Of a stretch of 11,095 bases of DNA, positions 1 through 7,246 are shown in pieces; position 1 is the first letter of the stretch; each line of letters starts with the position of its first letter. This DNA comes from Anaerolineae bacterium (lineage in GTDB: Bacteria > Chloroflexota > Anaerolineae > Anaerolineales > Villigracilaceae). Made by a program: the position numbers and the translations under genes. The DNA lies in the NCBI GenBank assembly GCA_003484265.1, contig DNDO01000011.1:6577-17671 (forward strand), read 5' to 3'. The notes beneath the pieces are model-generated. The model was given only the letters and a program-made list of their open reading frames with translations. It was not told where the DNA came from and searched no databases.

Positions 1-251
1 AAGTATTCCACAACCGTCTCGCGGAACACATCCTTTGCATCCACAACATAAAATGGAATATCGAGGATCGCCGCAACGCGTCTTGCCTGCGCCATCGCAT
101 CCGGTGTGCAACAGCGGTTGGACTCTTCCTTGCCGGGCTCGCTCCACAAGCGCATCATCATACCGATAACGTCATAGCCCTGCTCTTTGAGCAAGGCGGC
201 GGCAACGGAGGAGTCCACTCCTCCAGACATGGCAACGACAACCTTAGACAT
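1..251 (-). CDS. mnmA: tRNA-specific 2-thiouridylase MnmA, N-terminal part (cut by window edge)
   Basis: MnmA activates U34 of Lys, Glu and Gln tRNAs with ATP and inserts sulfur to give 2-thiouridine, acting in the cytoplasm. Only the first 83 residues are visible and the gene runs off the left edge. The N-terminus carries the PP-loop pyrophosphatase motif SGGVDSS (residues 9-15). A Cys-Cys pair followed by Pro-Asp-Ala-Met-Ala lies near 47-53, as is typical of the family. The two catalytic cysteines of E. coli MnmA map further downstream and cannot be checked here. The ATG at 249-251 fits the usual start; the upstream ribosome-binding site is weak (GAAG). The gene begins 5 nt after the iscS stop codon, so the two are almost certainly co-transcribed and probably translationally coupled. 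This fits the known pathway, where cysteine desulfurase supplies the sulfur. Confidence 0.93.
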   Translation of the reverse strand, partial: MSKVVVAMSGGVDSSVAAALLKEQGYDVIGMMMRLWSEPGKEESNRCCTPDAMAQARRVAAILDIPFYVVDAKDVFRETVVEY

Positions 252-256
252 GATTA

Positions 257-1411
257 TTACTTCTTTTTCAGTGACCGGGCATTTTCAACCAGGCCAGGCA
301 GCACTTGAAGGAATGTGTCCACATGTTCCGGGGTTGTAGAGTTCCCCAATGTCACGCGCAAAGATCCCAAACCCCAATCTCGCGACAGACCGATGGAATT
401 CATCACCTCGCTGGGTTCGGGATTGCCCGTTTTGCACGCGGAACCAGATGAACACGCAATGCCAGCCGCATCAAGAAGTGTAAGCAACAGGTTCCCATCT
501 GTATCCTTGAAAACGAAACTGGCATGGTGAGGTAAACGAGATTCCATATCACCGGTGAGAAGAGAATCGGGAACTGTTTCAAGCACCGTTCCGATGATCT
601 TATCTCGCAACGGTCGCACGTGTTCAATACGGTTCTCACGTTCCTCGTTCGTTAGACGCAATGCTTCGGCAAAACCGACAATATTCGGCACGTTCTGCGT
701 CCCCGCACGGAGATTGAACTCCTGCCCGCCGCCGGTCAAATGAGAGACAAGCGGCGTCCCGTTGCGGATGTATAGAGCGCCGACGCCTTTCGGACCGTAA
801 AACTTATGCGCGCCGAGGGACATCATATCCACACCCAGTTCGTTTACGTCCACATGCAAATATGCAGCGGCTTGAACCGCATCGGTATGGAATAAAATAT
901 TCCCCGCTTTACAAATTTCTGCAATTTCTTTGACTGGATTGATCGTACCAATCTCATTATTTGCGTACATGACTGAGACAACCGCTGTATCGTCGCAGAT
1001 CGCCTTTGAAACGGTATCAGGCGTGACCTGGCCCTGCTCGTTCACGTCCAGCCATTCGATCAAGAAACCTTCGTATTTTTCAAGATGCTTCAGGGTGTTT
1101 GTGATCGCGGGATGTTCCGTCCGTGAAGCAAGGATCCATTTAGCACCTTTCTTCTCGCGCATGGCGTAGGCCGCGCCGCGAATAGCAAGATTATCAGACT
1201 CAGAACCACATGAGGTAAAGATAATCTCATCAGGGCGGCAGTTCAAAACGCGCGCAACTGTCTCGCGTGCGGAGTCAATCGCAGATTCGGCTTGCTGTCC
1301 AAAGCGATGGACGGATGAGGGGTTGCCGAATGATGCGGTGTAGTAAGGGGTCATTACATCGAGTACCCGCTGGTCAACAGGTGTAGTGGCTGAATAATCC
1401 AAGTAAATCAT
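257..1411 (-). CDS. iscS: Cysteine desulfurase (IscS/NifS family)
   Basis: PLP-dependent enzyme that converts cysteine to alanine and holds the sulfur as a persulfide for Fe-S cluster assembly and tRNA thiolation. It has 384 residues, a normal length. Visible family motifs are: start MIYLDYSATTP; THe His of TEHPAI (His100) stacking on PLP; NNEIGTI at 151-157; HTDAVQA with Asp177 and Gln180; the PLP lysine in SLGAHKFYGPKG (Lys203); and the persulfide cysteine in SSGSAC (Cys326). The SSGSAC loop points to the group I (IscS/NifS) type rather than SufS. mnmA follows 5 nt downstream, so tRNA 2-thiolation is a likely use; the NifS/IscS label itself is by family only. There is no Shine-Dalgarno sequence, and a consensus -10 box lies only 8 nt before the ATG (see promoter entry), suggesting a leaderless message. 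Confidence 0.96.
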   Translation of the reverse strand: MIYLDYSATTPVDQRVLDVMTPYYTASFGNPSSVHRFGQQAESAIDSARETVARVLNCRPDEIIFTSCGSESDNLAIRGAAYAMREKKGAKWILASRTEHPAITNTLKHLEKYEGFLIEWLDVNEQGQVTPDTVSKAICDDTAVVSVMYANNEIGTINPVKEIAEICKAGNILFHTDAVQAAAYLHVDVNELGVDMMSLGAHKFYGPKGVGALYIRNGTPLVSHLTGGGQEFNLRAGTQNVPNIVGFAEALRLTNEERENRIEHVRPLRDKIIGTVLETVPDSLLTGDMESRLPHHASFVFKDTDGNLLLTLLDAAGIACSSGSACKTGNPEPSEVMNSIGLSRDWGLGSLRVTLGNSTTPEHVDTFLQVLPGLVENARSLKKK

Positions 1412-1419
1412 AGTCAGGG

Positions 1420-1425
1420 ATTATA
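1420..1425 (-). promoter_or_regulatory. -10 box of a probable leaderless iscS promoter
   Basis: On the minus strand a perfect TATAAT lies 8 nt upstream of the iscS ATG (1409-1411). A start 6-7 nt past the -10 box would fall at about 1413, leaving an mRNA leader of about 2 nt. No Shine-Dalgarno sequence is present, which agrees. No good -35 hexamer is seen at 16-18 nt spacing; the best is TTCCAA at 18 nt, a 3 of 6 match. Confidence 0.5.
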
Positions 1426-1466
1426 CCGCCCATGAGTAAATCGTTGGAACATTGTAGGGGAAACGT

Positions 1467-1496
1467 CCGTTAATAACTGGATAAGCCGGGTAAAAT
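1467..1496 (+). promoter_or_regulatory. Candidate promoter of the FW-domain lipoprotein gene
   Basis: TAAAAT at 1491-1496 matches the -10 consensus at 5 of 6 positions. It would start transcription near 1503, giving a leader of about 20 nt that includes the Shine-Dalgarno at 1511-1517. The -35 region at 1467-1474 is poor. The 111-nt gap between divergent genes (1412-1522) must hold both this promoter and that of iscS. Confidence 0.3.
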
Positions 1497-1522
1497 AGCG
1501 GCTTGTCACGAAAGGAGATCAG

Positions 1523-2197
1523 ATGATTAATAATCGATTAATATCCACCATACTATTGACAACAACCTTAGTACTTTCAGCATGTGGGGCGGGCGACGCA
1601 GATGCAACACCGACATTAAGCCCCGAGGATGTACAGACTCAGGCAGTCGAAACGTTCGCCGCGGTTCTGACTCAGACCGCGCTCGCAGCACCCACCCAAA
1701 CACCCTTACCCACCCTGACAGCTTCTGCAACCTTCGCCCCCTTCACAACACCCACAGCCGGGACGCCGTTCAGCGCGCCTACAAGTTCAGGAGGCTCCTC
1801 GCCTGCATCCTGTTATGGACTCACATTTGTCAGCGACGTAACCATACCGGACAACACACAGATGACCCCGGGGAAATCATTTACCAAAACCTGGAAGGTG
1901 CTCAACTCCGGCTCATGCGCCTGGGATGCAGGATTCAAATTTTCGCTCACGGGCGGGAATGCGATGGGTGGCACCGCTGTAACTCTCTCAACATCTGTCG
2001 CCTCTGGCGCGCAATATGATTTCTCAGTCCCGATGACCGCTCCGAGCACAGCGGGAACATATCAAGGCAACTGGCGCATGTCTACGGCAGGCGGCGAGTT
2101 CTTTGGCAATGAAGTATTTGTGATCATTGTTGTCGGAGGTGCGGGCGCTACGAATACTGGTGTGCCGCCAACGGCAACGACTCCATCGTATCCATAA
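1523..2197 (+). CDS. Lipoprotein with an NBR1/FW-type Ig-like domain
   Basis: Exported lipoprotein of 224 residues, function unknown. Residues 1-20 form a signal peptide ending in a lipobox (LSAC) with Cys21 as the acylation site. Residues 22-95 are a Thr/Pro/Ala/Ser-rich stalk. Residues 97-205 look like the NBR1 (FW, four-tryptophan) beta-sandwich domain: KTWKVLNSGSCAWDAG with Trp124 and Trp134, GNWRM with Trp184, then FFGNEVFVIIVV. The fourth conserved tryptophan is a phenylalanine here (Phe199). Cys97 and Cys132 could form a disulfide. In eukaryotes this domain mediates protein binding in autophagy receptors; in Chloroflexota it recurs in lipoproteins of unknown role. The start is supported by a strong Shine-Dalgarno (AAAGGAG, 1511-1517). 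It is a single gene facing the ABC exporter block and ends before the shared terminator. Confidence 0.88.
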   Translation: MINNRLISTILLTTTLVLSACGAGDADATPTLSPEDVQTQAVETFAAVLTQTALAAPTQTPLPTLTASATFAPFTTPTAGTPFSAPTSSGGSSPASCYGLTFVSDVTIPDNTQMTPGKSFTKTWKVLNSGSCAWDAGFKFSLTGGNAMGGTAVTLSTSVASGAQYDFSVPMTAPSTAGTYQGNWRMSTAGGEFFGNEVFVIIVVGGAGATNTGVPPTATTPSYP

Positions 2198-2220
2198 CCT
2201 TAAATTCATATAACCAATTT

Positions 2221-2262
2221 ATAAATGTAAAAACCCTCCTATAGGAGGGTTTTTACATTTAT
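2221..2262. terminator. Bidirectional intrinsic terminator (42-bp perfect palindrome)
   Basis: The 42 bases are perfectly self-complementary about position 2241.5. The core stem is ACCCTCCT/AGGAGGGT, flanked by five As on one side and five Ts on the other. Either strand therefore gives a GC-rich hairpin followed by a U-rich run. It lies between two convergent genes, 23 nt after the lipoprotein stop codon. Its last base is the first base of the stop codon of the permease gene on the minus strand. Confidence 0.92.
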
Positions 2263-3062
2263 TAGAAGACTTCGAGTGTGCCTCGGCGTTTGGCTTGATT
2301 CTCAAACCAGGCAAAGAGCATGAACCCGATAATTCCATATAACAAACCAATACCGAGTTCACCCCACAGGAGCGGGGATATCTGGGAGAAGCCAGCTCCG
2401 TCCACTAACATGCGTGCCGCGGTAATGCCGCGCGTGAGGGGCAACGCCCACGAAATTGATTGCATGACCTGCGGAAAGCGTTCTATGGGAACGTTCGCTC
2501 CTGAGAAGATCAACAATGCAAAGTAGACAAAATTATTAATGAACATCACATTGACGGTGACAAGACTGAGACAACCCATAAGCAGTCCGAGCCCGCAGGT
2601 GCTGATGGTCGTGATGAAAATGATCAATGCGAGCGCGGGCAGGCTGGCTTGCGAAAGGTCGAGTCCAAAGAGGATAATGCCCCACACAAACGCTATGACA
2701 ACACCCAGCATCCCGTCCAGGACGTGCATGAAGGCGCGCCCAAAGAATGTGACAATGCGGTTGGCTGGTGTGCCGAAGATATAAGGGAGAGTTCCGGTTT
2801 CGCGCTCGCCGCCGACACTCATGGTCACGCCAAATATGCCGCTTACAGCTGTGATCTGAATTGCATTCCCGATCACATAGAAACTGGCATTGTCCGCCGA
2901 AGTGGCAAAGGTGCCGAGAAAGACGAAGAAAAACATCTGCGCAAGAGGCATAAGCACTTTGGACGCCATATAGTTTATCGGGCGAAACCAATGGAACAAC
3001 GCAACATATGAAAGCCATGCGCCGTGAAAAAATAGCCTGAAATTGCTGGTAAAACTCTTCAT
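2262..3062 (-). CDS. ABC-2 type transporter permease (second permease)
   Basis: Integral membrane subunit of an ABC-2 exporter, 266 residues, the usual length for the family. About six hydrophobic helices are visible, roughly at 34-52, 62-82, 106-132, 140-168, 172-190 and 232-252. The cytoplasmic segment GGERETGTLPYIFGTPANR (84-102) between helices 2 and 3 matches the coupling element of ABC-2 permeases (ER.GTL...). It is the last gene of the operon, starts 9 nt after the stop codon of the first permease, and stops inside the bidirectional terminator. The two permeases are similar in size and layout but distinct in sequence, so the transporter is probably a heterodimer with the neighbouring ATPase. 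The substrate cannot be read from the sequence. Confidence 0.9.
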   Translation of the reverse strand: MKSFTSNFRLFFHGAWLSYVALFHWFRPINYMASKVLMPLAQMFFFVFLGTFATSADNASFYVIGNAIQITAVSGIFGVTMSVGGERETGTLPYIFGTPANRIVTFFGRAFMHVLDGMLGVVIAFVWGIILFGLDLSQASLPALALIIFITTISTCGLGLLMGCLSLVTVNVMFINNFVYFALLIFSGANVPIERFPQVMQSISWALPLTRGITAARMLVDGAGFSQISPLLWGELGIGLLYGIIGFMLFAWFENQAKRRGTLEVF

Positions 3063-3071
3063 AAGGACTCT

Positions 3072-3869
3072 CTACTCCAAAGCCAGCGTAGCGTCAGCAC
3101 GGGCTTTATAAAGCATTACCTTGAATAGTCGAGAGGCAATCAACAGGTCAATGATCGAGAAGAGGATCATCATGCCCCAGGCGAGGTAGACCTCATTCGT
3201 CGCCACTCCTCCGGACGAGGTCCCATGCAAGGCGCGCGCCGCCCAATAAGGCGGCAGAATATACGAGATGGGGCGCGCCCATTCAGCCAAGAGAGCAATC
3301 GGGAATAGAAATCCACAGAGGATGTAGACAGGGAACTCCATCGCGTTCTGCCATTGACGTACGCCAGGGTTCATCACAAATACGGGCGCGATCAGCAACC
3401 CAAAGCAAATAAATGCAATGATGGTCAGGAAAAGAGAAACTGCAAACAACAAAGGATTTTGGATCGTGAGCGAATACCCGAATAATAAGGCAGCGGCAAG
3501 ATACCCTGTAACCATGGACATCAATGACTGCACAACATTGGCGAGATTCTTTCCAAAGACGATCACTTCGAATGGGATCGGAGCGGCAACCAATGACTCA
3601 AGCGTGCCCGACCAGCGCTCTGCCCCGATGCTGTTCCCAGAAACGAACAACAAACTCGACCATAATCCGGTAAGTCCGCTGCCGACCACGACGAATATGG
3701 CGTACTGCTCCCCTTTATCCATCAACATCCATAACGCAAGGACGGCGATAATGATCGGCTGGAACAGTACTGCGAACAAAATGAACATATCCATTAACTG
3801 CTGGCGTATGGTCATTTCGGCGACGACCAATATAGCGCGCCAATATTTGAACAGGACCCTTGCATTCAT
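3072..3869 (-). CDS. ABC-2 type transporter permease (first permease)
   Basis: Membrane subunit of the same ABC-2 exporter, 265 residues. About six hydrophobic segments are seen, near 27-48, 57-79, 108-131, 138-165, 176-196 and 227-246. The coupling segment IGAERWSGTLESLVAAPIP (81-99) is well kept. The ATG overlaps the ATPase stop codon as ATGA (3866-3869) and has a good GGAGG ribosome-binding site, so ATPase and permease translation are coupled. Resistance-type or polysaccharide exporters both use this subunit type; nothing here picks one. Confidence 0.9.
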   Translation of the reverse strand: MNARVLFKYWRAILVVAEMTIRQQLMDMFILFAVLFQPIIIAVLALWMLMDKGEQYAIFVVVGSGLTGLWSSLLFVSGNSIGAERWSGTLESLVAAPIPFEVIVFGKNLANVVQSLMSMVTGYLAAALLFGYSLTIQNPLLFAVSLFLTIIAFICFGLLIAPVFVMNPGVRQWQNAMEFPVYILCGFLFPIALLAEWARPISYILPPYWAARALHGTSSGGVATNEVYLAWGMMILFSIIDLLIASRLFKVMLYKARADATLALE

Positions 3870-4852
3870 TCCTTACCTCCTACCAGACGGACATATGCAT
3901 CCTCAAGCGTCGGCTCGCGGACAACGACCCTCCCGACACGCTGACCTTCGACCGCCGCCATCACTTCAGGAACCGCCTCCGCGCCGCGCTCTGTCTGGAT
4001 CAGGAGCATCTGTTTTTGTTCATGCTCCTCAACAGACAGAGCGTCCACAAACGAGAGCGAACGGAGTCGGTTCAAAATATCTTCAGGCAACCCGAAGGTT
4101 TCCAATTCAATTACATTTAAATCCTTGACGAGCGACTTGAGCCCGCCCGGTGTATCAAGCGCGATGATACGTCCGTGGTCGATAACACCAATACGATCGC
4201 ATAAAGCATCTGCTTCGAACATGTAATGCGTGGTCAATAATATGGTCTTCTTTTCGGATTGCAAGTTCAAGATCACATGACGAAACTCTCTCGCGCCGAC
4301 GGGGTCAAGCCCTAGCGTCGGTTCATCGAGGAAAAGGATGTCGGGGTCGTGGAGTAAAGTCCGCGCAACGTGCAGGCGCTGTTTCATGCCGCGCGAATAG
4401 CCGCCGACATTCTCGTCGCCGCGGCCGTTCAAACCGACCAGATCCAACAGGTACGCGATGCGTTTCTTCGAGACATCAGGATCGATGCCGTATAAACTGG
4501 CAAAGTATCGAAGGTTGTCTATCCCTGATAAACGCCAGTACAAACCTCGTTCGCCTCCGAAGATGAAACCAATGCGCTTCCGGACCTCCTCGGCAGCAGA
4601 GACAACATCAAACCCTTTAATAGTGGCAGAACCATTCGTCGGGATAAGAAGCGTGGTGAGCATTTTCGTAGTGGTGGTCTTGCCTGCACCGTTCGGTCCG
4701 AGCAAGCCGAACAGTTCACCCTCCTTGATCTCGAACGACACGTCCTCCACCGCAACGATCTCTTTCGTCGTGCGTTTGATGACGCCGATATTCGTTTTGA
4801 ACTCACGCCGCAAATGCGACACTTCAATGGCATTCAGATTTGCGCTGTGCAT
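3866..4852 (-). CDS. ABC transporter ATP-binding protein (ABC-2 exporter)
   Basis: Cytoplasmic ATPase that powers the two permeases, 328 residues. It has Walker A GPNGAGKTT (52-60), signature YSRGMKQRL (152-160), Walker B ILFLDEP (172-178), D-loop GLDP (181-184) and H-loop His209. A C-terminal extension of about 90 residues follows, as in the DrrA/CcmA-like exporter group. The Q-loop region reads GFIFGGERGLYWRLSG (95-110), with no glutamine at the expected place; I recall this GGERGLY form in related exporters, so it need not mean inactivity. I chose the ATG at 4850-4852 because AAAGGA stands 6 nt before it. An in-frame TTG at 4907-4909 has no ribosome-binding site and would overlap the upstream gene's stop codon. 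The gene lies 53 nt after the small lipoprotein gene. Confidence 0.93.
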   Translation of the reverse strand: MHSANLNAIEVSHLRREFKTNIGVIKRTTKEIVAVEDVSFEIKEGELFGLLGPNGAGKTTTTKMLTTLLIPTNGSATIKGFDVVSAAEEVRKRIGFIFGGERGLYWRLSGIDNLRYFASLYGIDPDVSKKRIAYLLDLVGLNGRGDENVGGYSRGMKQRLHVARTLLHDPDILFLDEPTLGLDPVGAREFRHVILNLQSEKKTILLTTHYMFEADALCDRIGVIDHGRIIALDTPGGLKSLVKDLNVIELETFGLPEDILNRLRSLSFVDALSVEEHEQKQMLLIQTERGAEAVPEVMAAVEGQRVGRVVVREPTLEDAYVRLVGGKE

Positions 4853-4905
4853 TTGATTCCTTTGGTTGTTGGATTTGACGATTTTACACGCTAACCAGAC
4901 TGGCG

Positions 4906-5391
4906 TCAAAACGCGCAGTCTTCGGGCAACGGAGGCAGCGCTTCGACATCCGCGGCAAAGCCTGAATCCACTTCATACGCGGCGAACCCGCTGGAGACTG
5001 AACCTCTTAATACGGTTCCACCGTATCCGCCATTGTTCATATGCGCGCGGAGGATGACTATCGTGTTCTCATCAATTGGAACCGGACCGCCCGAGCGTGT
5101 GAAGGGCTGTTCTTCCACGTGGCTGTGCAACATAACCCGCCGATATAACAATTTTCCATCCTCGCTCAGCACCTCCCACCAATCGGCATATTGGTCGCAT
5201 CCCTTGTCGGGACTGGATATCTCCACGTTGAATTGATATTTGTTTTCGCTTCCCGTTACGCTGACTGTCAATACGCTGGCTTCGATTTGACCTGACATGG
5301 AAATCTTCTCCTGCGCCGGAATGAATGGCTGACCACACCCCGACAGTAAGAATAAAAGATACACAACAACATGAATCTGGTTGTTTTTCAT
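4906..5391 (-). CDS. Small lipoprotein heading the ABC exporter cluster
   Basis: 161-residue predicted lipoprotein that I cannot assign to a known family. Residues 1-18 make a short signal peptide (MKNNQ, then a hydrophobic run) ending in the lipobox LSGC with Cys19. The rest looks like one beta-rich domain; Cys65 and Cys158 might pair. Start choice: ATG 5389-5391 has GAGG about 13 nt upstream. ATG 5401-5403 has that same motif only about 1 nt away, which is too close, and an in-frame TTG at 5419-5421 lies inside the terminator hairpin. A small hairpin (AGGTA/TACCT, 5394-5407) covers the ribosome-binding site and the second ATG, so translation may be damped. It is 53 nt upstream of the ATPase gene, so a shared transcript is likely but no promoter is visible. 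Confidence 0.72.
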   Translation of the reverse strand: MKNNQIHVVVYLLFLLSGCGQPFIPAQEKISMSGQIEASVLTVSVTGSENKYQFNVEISSPDKGCDQYADWWEVLSEDGKLLYRRVMLHSHVEEQPFTRSGGPVPIDENTIVILRAHMNNGGYGGTVLRGSVSSGFAAYEVDSGFAADVEALPPLPEDCAF

Positions 5392-5419
5392 CCAGGTAAT
5401 CATACCTCTAACATAAAGC

Positions 5420-5449
5420 AAGAGCGGCTGATGATCATCAGCCGCTCTT
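5420..5449. terminator. Intrinsic terminator hairpin (30-bp perfect palindrome)
   Basis: Perfect inverted repeat with a GC-rich stem (AGAGCGGCTGAT/ATCAGCCGCTCT) and almost no loop. It starts 3 nt past the stop codon of the beta-helix lipoprotein gene on the minus strand. The minus-strand tail (TTGCTTTATGTT) is a modest U-tract; the plus-strand tail (ATCTTATTTTT) is better, but no plus-strand gene ends here. It most likely ends the beta-helix gene transcript, perhaps partly, since the next minus-strand gene starts only 28 nt further on. Confidence 0.75.
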
Positions 5450-5452
5450 ATC

Positions 5453-6826
5453 TTATTTTTGCGTCGCCATTGATGGATCGCAATACTCCGGCATTTGGCT
5501 TAGAAACGGCTCGAAGACAATGCGCTTGCCGACTAGATCACCCCTTCCCGGGCCCATGCCCGCGGGCCCGCTCGGGTCTCCCCAATAATTGCTATCCGCC
5601 ATCGATTTGCCCACCAATGCCGCAGCCCAATTCGGGTCTTCCGGGTTCAAGGTAATGTTGTTCGCAAAACACGAATCATGGATCTGCGAATCTTCATGAA
5701 AATCCTCGAAAATACCGCTCGGGTGTGCTTCCAGCGTGGATTGGAAACCGGGCACCAGCGTGAGCAGATCGGAAAACACCGGACTTTGGTCAAGCTGGTC
5801 GATCGGGTCGCCATCGTCCGAATCGGTCCCTTCGATGGTTGGGTTGTTGACTGAAATAGCACCGCCGTAAAAATTGGCTTGATTTTGATAGAACTGACTA
5901 TGAGCGACCTGCATATTGACATTGCGCGCGTAAATTGCGCCGCCTCGTGTCCCGTCAACCCTGTTGCCGACGAAAAGGCTGTCTTCCACAACGAGCGTTA
6001 CCGCCTCTGCTTTCAACCCGCCTCCAATCCCTTCGGCGTAATTATCGATAAACCGCACTGACTTGAAACTGGCTTTTGCAGATTCAAGAAAAAGCCCGGC
6101 GCCTGCAAAGCCGGCTTGATTGTTTTCGAACGCGCAGTTGCTGACGGTAAGCGCCCCCAGATTGAGATATACACCGCCGCCGTTCCTCGCGCGGTTATTG
6201 ATTACTTTCACATCATTCAAAACTAATGATGCGTTCGATACCAAAACTCCGCCTCCCCAATCTTCGCCAGCATCGCCACCCTGCAGGGTCAGGTTGTCGA
6301 TCGCCAGTGTGCCGTATAACACTTCGAACAGGCGGAACGGCTCTGCGGATCCATCGCGCTGGATGACCGCACCGTTCCCGTGAATCGTCAACGAACGGAT
6401 GACTGCAGGCAGACCGTTCCCGACGGTCGTGGTGCTGTATGCCCACTCACCTTGTTGCGGAGTTTCGTCCATCTGGGTCAATGAATACGTGCCGGGCATC
6501 AACTCGATCACGGATTCGTCCGGCACACCTGCAGCGCAGGTATCCACGGCTTTGCCGGAGTTGGCGGCAATGATCGCTTCAGAAAGGGAGCATTTGCCGT
6601 TTTCGGTAAATGGATAGACCTCCTGTTCGAGCGTATCCACTTTGATGAGGTTGGCGGGCTGGGGAGTCACTGTCGATTCGTTTTGGGGAACGGAGGCAGC
6701 CGTGGGCGTGGACGATGGTCCTTTAACGGGATCAGGCTGGGGCGAGGATGGAAGCGCAGTTGCAGTTCCCCCGCAAGCTATCGTTAGCAAGGCAAGGATG
6801 AAGAAAAGGGTAATGATCGGGCGCAT
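5453..6826 (-). CDS. CSLREA-domain beta-helix lipoprotein
   Basis: Surface lipoprotein of 457 residues. Signal peptide 1-17 with lipobox LTIAC (Cys18) is followed by a Pro/Ser/Thr-rich stalk (20-60). A CSLREA-type domain spans 62-98: VDTLEQEV, then NGKCSLSEAIIAAN, where the name-giving motif reads CSLSEA at 79-84. Residues 105-330 form a right-handed parallel beta-helix with repeated N-x-A-x-x-GGG/GGA turns (GGGVL 191, GGGVY 217, GAGLF 242, GGGLK 268, GGAIY 295, GGAIS 321), as in Pmp-like and pectate-lyase-fold proteins. Near the C-terminus NYWGDPSGP (413-421) is a cap-like motif common in such proteins. Catalytic residues were not identified; a binding or adhesive role is a guess. The start is set by AGGAGA 7-8 nt upstream, and a hairpin terminator follows the stop. 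Confidence 0.88.
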   Translation of the reverse strand: MRPIITLFFILALLTIACGGTATALPSSPQPDPVKGPSSTPTAASVPQNESTVTPQPANLIKVDTLEQEVYPFTENGKCSLSEAIIAANSGKAVDTCAAGVPDESVIELMPGTYSLTQMDETPQQGEWAYSTTTVGNGLPAVIRSLTIHGNGAVIQRDGSAEPFRLFEVLYGTLAIDNLTLQGGDAGEDWGGGVLVSNASLVLNDVKVINNRARNGGGVYLNLGALTVSNCAFENNQAGFAGAGLFLESAKASFKSVRFIDNYAEGIGGGLKAEAVTLVVEDSLFVGNRVDGTRGGAIYARNVNMQVAHSQFYQNQANFYGGAISVNNPTIEGTDSDDGDPIDQLDQSPVFSDLLTLVPGFQSTLEAHPSGIFEDFHEDSQIHDSCFANNITLNPEDPNWAAALVGKSMADSNYWGDPSGPAGMGPGRGDLVGKRIVFEPFLSQMPEYCDPSMATQK

Positions 6827-6868
6827 GGAAATCTCCTATAAGGTATTTGCGAGCCAGCGTTCGACGAT

Positions 6869-6896
6869 ATTTTATAGGGATTTGTTCCGTGCGCAA
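6869..6896 (-). promoter_or_regulatory. Candidate promoter of the beta-helix lipoprotein gene
   Basis: On the minus strand TTGCGC (6891-6896, weak -35) is followed after 16 nt by TAAAAT (6869-6874, 5 of 6 match to the -10 consensus). The predicted start near 6862 gives a leader of about 35 nt containing the ribosome-binding site AGGAGA. Confidence 0.35.
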
Positions 6897-6910
6897 GGAT
6901 TTTCGTTCGG

Positions 6911-7171
6911 TCAGATGCCCGCGTTGCTGAGCGTATTCAGCATTTGTGAGAGCGCGGCGGTGATGGCGGGATGCTCGACCTCGAAATGGTCAATCGCATT
7001 TTGTACCCGCTTGTACAATGAGGGGTCGTTGTCCTTTGTTGGGTCGAGGAAGTTTTCAATATCTTCATTGAGATGGCTCAGCATCTCACGCCCCTTATCA
7101 TCCACGGATTCGGTGCGCTCGAGTTCAGTATGAAGTTGTTCGAGAAGGTCTCGAAGTTTTTGGCCGGTCAT
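6911..7171 (-). CDS. DUF4404 family protein
   Basis: Small, acidic, mostly helical protein of 86 residues, predicted cytoplasmic. The start GQKLRDLLEQLHTELE (3-18), the middle DDKGREMLSHLNEDIENFL (24-42) and the end VEHPAITAALSQMLNTLSNAGI (65-86) match my memory of DUF4404, a family of about this length with no known role. The start is well supported by AAGGAGG 7 nt upstream. It lies 75 nt downstream of another 86-residue helical gene on the same strand, so the two may be co-transcribed. No enzyme motif is present. Confidence 0.75.
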   Translation of the reverse strand: MTGQKLRDLLEQLHTELERTESVDDKGREMLSHLNEDIENFLDPTKDNDPSLYKRVQNAIDHFEVEHPAITAALSQMLNTLSNAGI

Positions 7172-7246
7172 GGCATGCCTCCTTCCGATCCATAAATATT
7201 ATGTACGGTTGCACTATTATTGTACAACGATTTACAGTCGGACAGA

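Noticed and set aside
3418..4128. Plus-strand open frame opposite the permease and ATPase junction
   Set aside because: Antisense to two well-supported genes and without any domain or ribosome-binding site.
4853..4909. Longer ATPase start at TTG 4907-4909, adding 19 residues
   Set aside because: No ribosome-binding site precedes it, it overlaps the upstream stop codon, and the ATG at 4850-4852 has AAAGGA at good spacing.
5392..5421. Longer starts for the small lipoprotein (TTG 5421, ATG 5403)
   Set aside because: The TTG lies in the terminator hairpin and the ATG at 5403 touches its would-be ribosome-binding site; MKNNQ gives a normal lipoprotein signal peptide.
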